Positions 59,053 through 64,000 of a DNA stretch of 64,000 bases are shown here, in pieces. Within the stretch, counting starts at the first letter, position 1; each line of letters starts with the position of its first letter. The notes below the pieces were generated by a model that worked only from the letters and a program-made list of their open reading frames with translations, did no database searches and had not been told where the DNA came from. Source of the DNA: Manihot esculenta (lineage: Eukaryota > Streptophyta > Magnoliopsida > Malpighiales > Euphorbiaceae); the NCBI RefSeq assembly GCF_001659605.2, contig NC_035161.2:31605691-31669690 (forward strand). Direction: 5' to 3'. The position numbers and the translations under genes were made by a program.

Positions 59053-62000
59053 GAGAGTCACAGTAGGCAGAAAGATCAAATTTATCAGAAACAGGAAAGT
59101 ATAAACCTTGATGTATGGTACCCTTGAGATACCTTGGAACATGGAAAGTTGCTTCCAAATGAGACTTTTTAGGGATAGTCATGAAGTGACTAAGATGTTG
59201 TGTAGCATAGCTAATGTCCGATTTGGTCAAATTAATATAGAGAAGCCTTCCAATGAGACTCCTTTATACCAGAGGCTTTGGAAGAAGATTTCGAGTGTCT
59301 GGTGACAAATGTAATCCTTTTGGTAAAGGAACAACTGAAGGTTTACAATCCAGTATGCCAACATCTTTCAAGATGTTAGAAATGAACTTGCTCTAACTAA
59401 GCACAGTAGCAGTAGGTGATCTGGCTACCTCAAGCCCCAAAAAGTACTTAAGGAGGCCTAAATACTTGATGGTGAATTGTGAATGCAAAGCTTTCTTAAC
59501 ATAAGAGATAGCATCTACTGGAGTGCCAGTGATTATGATGTCATCCACATAAATCAGTAAAGCCAGAAAATGGTCACTGATATATTTTATGAAGAGGCAA
59601 TGGTCATAAGATGATTGGGCAAAATCTAGTGTCTTGAAATATCCTGAAAATTCAATGTTCCATTGTCTAGAAGCTTGTTTAAACCCATATAGGGACCTCT
59701 TCAAGAGACATACTTGCCCTGGCAAGGCCTTGTCATATCTCTGAGGAGGTACCATATAAACTTCCTCATCCAAATGTCCATGTAAGAAGGCATTGTTGAT
59801 ATTAAGTTCAAATATAGGCTACTGTTTGTTAGTGGCTAAGGCAATTAAGATTCTAGCAGTAGATAATTTTGCTACAGATGCAAACCTATCCTTATAAGCA
59901 ACCAAACAGGCTTTAAACCTTTCAATTTCACCATTAGGTTTGCACTTCACTTTATACACCTATTTACAGCCAATTGCTTTTTTTTCCCCTTTGGATAGCT
60001 TTGTGAGCATCCAAGTATTGTTTGCTCTAAAGCCATTAATTCAAGGTGCAATGTAGCAATCCAATTTGCATTTTTAGATGTTTGGGCATAAGTGGAAGGT
60101 TCTGGTATTTTAGAGACATTAGAGACAAAACAGGAGTGTGCAGGAGAAAGACAGATAATTGGTGAGTGATGGATGTTAGTTGTTACAGTGGTATTGACAA
60201 AATTAGCAAGCCAACTGGGTTGTTTAATGACTCTAGCAGATCTCCTGAGAGTTTTATGAGGCTGAATAGGAGTGAGTTGGCTATCAAAAGGTGACACAAA
60301 AGAGTAATTTGTGTTTGAAGCAGGAAGATGTAAGACAACTTCATGTTCATCTTGAATATTTTGAAAAGGAAAGATATTTTTATGAAATTCCACATCTCTA
60401 CTGATAAAGATAGTGTGATCAGCAAGATTATAAAGCTTGTAAGGTTTATGATCATTAGCATATCCAAGAAAGACAGATTTGATAGACTTGCTATCAAACT
60501 TGTCTTTATTGGTACCTAACTTAAACAAAGACAACCAAACTTTTTTAAGTGAGATTAATTAGGAGGCTTGTTGAAAAGTTTTTCATAAGGACTCAACTAA
60601 CCCAATTTCTCTATAGGTAGCCTATTGATCAAGTAGGTGGCAGTAAGGATGTATTCTGACCAAAATCTTTTGGATAGATGTGATTGTATTTTAAGAGCTT
60701 TTGCTGTGTCTAAAATGTATGTATATTTCCTTTCCACAATACCATTCTATTGTGGAGTATAGGTGCATGTTTTCTGATGAACAATGCCCCTTTCTTTAAA
60801 TAAATTAGAACAATCATGGCTAAGAAATTCACTTGTCAGTTCTGATGGTTTTAATTTTAACACCAAATTGATTTTTGATCATTTTAAGGAACATAGTTAT
60901 AATCTCTACAATTTTCCCTTTGAGGACTATCATGAAAGTCCAGGTGCCCTAATGCAGTTAGCTCCAGTAATAGATTATTCTCTATAAGGCCCCCAAATGT
61001 TAATATGAACAAGATCAAAGGGTCTTTTAGCAATGGTGTGGCCGAGGGGAAAAGGTAATCTTGTTTGTTTGACTTGAGGATAAATATGGCATTCAAAGTT
61101 ATTATTCCCAGTGAATTACATGCCTTTAATATGCTTAAGTTTGCTAAAGGATGCATGTCTAAGCCTATCATGGAGATCAATCACATCAACAACATGCACA
61201 AAAGGCATTCTTTCTTATTGCAAGTCTTAGAAAGCATGGCATTTACAGATGAATGTAGATCAGGCAACAAATAAACAGCTTGGATTAAGCAATTTTCAAT
61301 TTCAGAAGATAAAAAGCTTAACTAATTCAGTTTGTATAGACCTGCTTCCTCTTTTCCTACAACAACCACTCTCTTAATCAGAGGGTCCTGTATTATACAA
61401 CAATTAGAGCAAAAGTTCAGACTTAAAGGTGAGGTATAGATCAATTTACTCACTGAGATAATATTGTAATGAAAATTTGGTATAAATAGAACATTGTCAA
61501 CTTGTATGCAATCAGATATAGTAATTGATCCTCTATGGGTTATCTTACGGGCAGTGCCACCAGGGAGATTAACATAAACAGTTTTATTAAGTATAAACAG
61601 TTTTATCAAGTACTTGCAGTGATTTAACATAGATTTATTAGAAGACATATGGTCTGTGGCTCTAGTTTCTAATATCCAATCAGTATTATTGCAAATTGAT
61701 ACACAACAAACAAATTTTAGATTAGAAGTACCTGTAAAATCCATGAGACTTGAATCAAAAGTAGTCCCACCACAGTAATCTGAAGCTTTCGTGTTAGTTG
61801 TAAGAATTGTCTTTCCCTTGCTCAGCTTTGTAACCTCTTATTGACTTGAATTGAGCATTGCACTCAGTCCAACAATCTTCATTGTGGCATCAGATATCTC
61901 GAAAGGATTGTCCCCTTCATAATAAGGTCCTTCTACAGCTGCCACTACCTTATCTATATTCCTTGTGTTTCTATCTTGTCTAGAAGACTGTCCTCCAATC

Positions 62001-62070
62001 TTGTTCTTGGGCTTATACCACTTAGGATAGCCTATTAGTTTGAAGCAACCCTCTCTGACATGACCATTCA
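59053..62070 (-). pseudogene. Degenerate Ty1/Copia retrotransposon fragment (gag to RNase H), no LTRs
   Basis: Minus-strand remnants in Copia order. A gag zinc-knuckle tail (MNGHVREGCFKLIGYPKWY) lies just left of 62070. A protease-like region (WILETRATDHMSSN) is near 61670. An integrase remnant with TPQ-stop-NGIVERK is near 60740. Reverse transcriptase pieces run 60534-59393 (VYMVPPQRYDK, LLKRSLYGFKQASRQWN, YVDDIIITG). An RNase H start (DISYATQHLSHFM, LSAYCDSH) lies at 59230-59050. Stops and frameshifts occur throughout. The 3' side stops inside RNase H, and the 5' side is cut inside the zinc knuckle exactly where the Gypsy-type LTR begins. It differs in sequence from the Copia element in the NLR intron. 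Long dead. Confidence 0.85.
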
Positions 62071-63567
62071 TGTAATACCCGGCTAGACTCCGGTATCGGA
62101 ATTCCTACCGTCCGGTGGAATTTCGGGTGTCGGAGACCTCTAGAAGGGTAAAATCGTGTTTTTATAAAATGTTTTAATGTATTTTATGGTTTTAATCAAG
62201 TAAGAAATGAGTTTTTGCATGAAAAATAATCTTGGAGGAAGACCCAGGTTTGGCCGCCGAACCTCAAGTTCGGCCGCCGAACATGCATGCACTTCGGGAG
62301 TGCTTTAGGCCCCCGAAAGCATAAGTGAGAGAAGTTCAGGTTCGGCCGCCGAACCTTATGTTCGGCCACCGAACATGGCATGCATGCGAAGGCACGTTCG
62401 GCTCCCGAATGTGGCCTGGCCAGCCACCTATAAAGGGGTCCCTTAGCCGAAAACGGGCGAACTTTTCTCCCCATTTTGGGCCAAGGTGAGCTCTCCGCCG
62501 TCCCTCACCGATCTTGAGTTTCTTCCTTCAAATCTTTCACGATTTTCACAAGTTTTTACTTTGTTTTGAAGATTTTCGAGTATAAAGCAAGTTTTGGAGC
62601 TTTGAGGTTCAAGAAACTCAATCTCTCCCATCTCCAAGCTAGGGTCGTTTTTGGAATAAACTTTAAGATTTAAAACAAATTAATGAAATGTTTTAGCATG
62701 ATTCACGCATCATGAATGCCATGAGATATATTAGGTTGTTTGCATTAGAATTCACGAATATGTTGCATTGATGTGGATGAATGTTGAATGATCCATTAGC
62801 CCTTGGATGTCATGATAGCCTATGTGAGTCCAGGTGTGCCTGCTACGGCTCTACGCCCCTGGCATTATGACAGATTATGGAAGTCCGGGTGTGCCTGCTA
62901 CGGCTCTACGCCCCCGGTATGTATAAGTAAGAAAGATAGGGGCTAAATGGTGACAAGTTCATCCTTGTTGTGAAATGTTTGTGTTATGGCGCATACATGA
63001 AAGCATGATTTAAATTGATGTTTTATTATTCTGCTCACTGGGCTCTAGTAGCTTACCCCACTCCCTTTATCCCCAGAGTTGCAGGTACAGGATAGATCAG
63101 GAAGTCGGCTAGAGTGAAGTTAAGTCATGTATGTTGTAATAGATAGTAGTGGACATGAACATGATGTAATGAGTACTTATGACCATGTAATGTAATGAAT
63201 GATTTGATGATGTATTGAGGATTATAGTAGTGCTTGACCTAGAGGTGTGTGAATCCCCATTATGTACAGAATGTTTAATGAGTAGTGATGTTAATGACCA
63301 TGATTATCCAAGCTGATATGTATGATGATGATACCCCATTGGAGTATTTGATGAGGACTTCAGTGTGGGGTTCATATGTGATTTTGTGCATGCACAGGTT
63401 TTGCTTGGATAAGAGAAAAGAAAATTTTTTTACAGATCATGTATATGTTGTTATGTATGGGATTCCATAGGTTTTCAGGAGGTATGTAGGCTTGCTACGG
63501 GTCCCGGCAGCCTTAAGCCGATCTGGATCCTAGCGCCGGTAACGGGTCGGATTTCCGGGTCGTTACA
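62071..63567. mobile_element. Gypsy-type long terminal repeat, 1497 bp
   Basis: Starts TGTAATACCCGGCTAGACTC and ends GGATTTCCGGGTCGTTACA, so the ends form TGTAA...TTACA. It is GC-richer than all surrounding DNA. The 5' half carries repeated TTCGGCCGCCGAA motifs; the middle has a 55-bp tandem repeat. The left neighbour is the interrupted Copia gag. The five bases left (ATTCA) and right (GTTTT) differ, and no clear tRNA PBS follows, so I cannot say whether it is a solo LTR that recombined or the 5' LTR of an element running out of the window. Superfamily is inferred from length and style; strand is unknown. Confidence 0.65.
62826..62918. repeat. Tandem 55-bp repeat inside the LTR
   Basis: GTGTGCCTGCTACGGCTCTA occurs twice, 55 bases apart, each followed by CGCCCCTGGYA/CGCCCCCGGTA. 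Confidence 0.85.
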
Positions 63568-64000
63568 GTTTTCCTCTCGATCTTCAAGAGGTAAGGGCCG
63601 ATCTTGAGCTCACTATATGTTTTAAACAAGTTTTAAGTTGTTTCATGAAGTAGAAATGCATGTTTAGGTTGTTTTGAGTTTATGGGTTTAATGTGTGTTC
63701 TTGAGCAATGTGGGTATGTTTGATGTGTTGTAGTTGGGGTTTAGGCTAGTTTGAGACCCCTATGAACTTGTATGCTTGATTGTGTATGATTGGGAGTGTT
63801 GTAGAATAGGTTTATGCATATTTGAAAGGTTTGGGAGGCGTTTGTGCATGTTGGAGCTGAGTTTCTGCCACTTTGGAGAAACTCAGGTTCGGCCGCCGAA
63901 GGAACTTTCGGCCGCTGAACCCGCTTGTGGAGGCAGCCTTCGGCTGCCGAAGCCTGCCCCCGAAAGAGGACTTTCGTCTCTGGAGGGCAGTTTCGGCCGC
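63568..64000. repeat. Second GC-rich repeat with CGGCCGCCGAA motifs, runs off the window
   Basis: From about 63880 it holds GGTTCGGCCGCCGAAGG, TTCGGCCGCTGAAC and CTTCGGCTGCCGAAG, the same motif class as the LTR at 62071. The two are not collinear over the rest of their length as far as I can read. It is probably part of a related retroelement; too little is visible to classify it. Confidence 0.5.

Noticed and set aside
62196..62637. Two minus-strand frames in the GC-rich LTR
   Set aside because: They arise from the repeated CGGCCGCCGAA units and lie within non-coding LTR sequence.

Overview
The window is nuclear DNA of a flowering plant, most likely a eudicot. It has AT-rich intergenic DNA, short GT-AG introns, plant-only gene families and LTR retrotransposons. 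The GC-rich LTR at the right end, with its TTCGGCCGCCGAA repeats, and the general gene content suggest a Euphorbiaceae genome such as cassava or rubber tree. That placement is an inference and could not be checked. No gene looks prokaryotic, organellar or viral, and I recognised no tRNA, rRNA or CRISPR array.

Layout. At 679-10287 (+) lies the 3' part of a tetratricopeptide-repeat gene whose 5' end is outside the window; one of its introns carries a hAT-type MITE with a near-perfect 8-bp target duplication. Convergent to it is a complete 12-exon eIF3h gene (11860-16677, -). A single-exon P-class PPR gene follows (18353-20149, +), then 6 kb of repeat-rich spacer, then a single-exon PCS1-like aspartic protease (26258-27574, -). 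A small GFA/CENP-V-type zinc protein gene (CDS 33664-34083, +) is followed by a decayed partial copy of itself. About 5 kb of extremely AT-rich DNA follows, with a 1.1-1.2 kb tandem duplication and a Mutator-like foldback element.

The right third has three genes with defence or transport roles. A TNL-type immune receptor (40020-47824, +) has lost, or never had, its TIR exon, and a 4.55-kb Copia retrotransposon sits antisense in its second intron. A non-RD LRR receptor kinase of the Xa21/EFR type (49821-52931, +) lies tail to tail with a clade-IV SWEET sugar transporter (53180-54655, -). The SWEET gene carries an inverted copy of part of its own last exon inside an intron. The last 5 kb is nested retrotransposon debris: a broken Copia element (59053-62070) abutting a Gypsy-type LTR (62071-63567) and a related GC-rich repeat that runs off the window.

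The genes do not form a pathway. The NLR and the receptor kinase are both pathogen-recognition proteins and are neighbours, as is common in plant resistance clusters. The rest are housekeeping or developmental genes: translation initiation, organellar RNA processing, proteolysis and vacuolar sugar transport. I found no clearly new biological system. The most unusual points are the TIR-less but otherwise open NLR reading frame with a retrotransposon in its intron, the frame-neutral kinase intron, and the self-complementary SWEET pre-mRNA.
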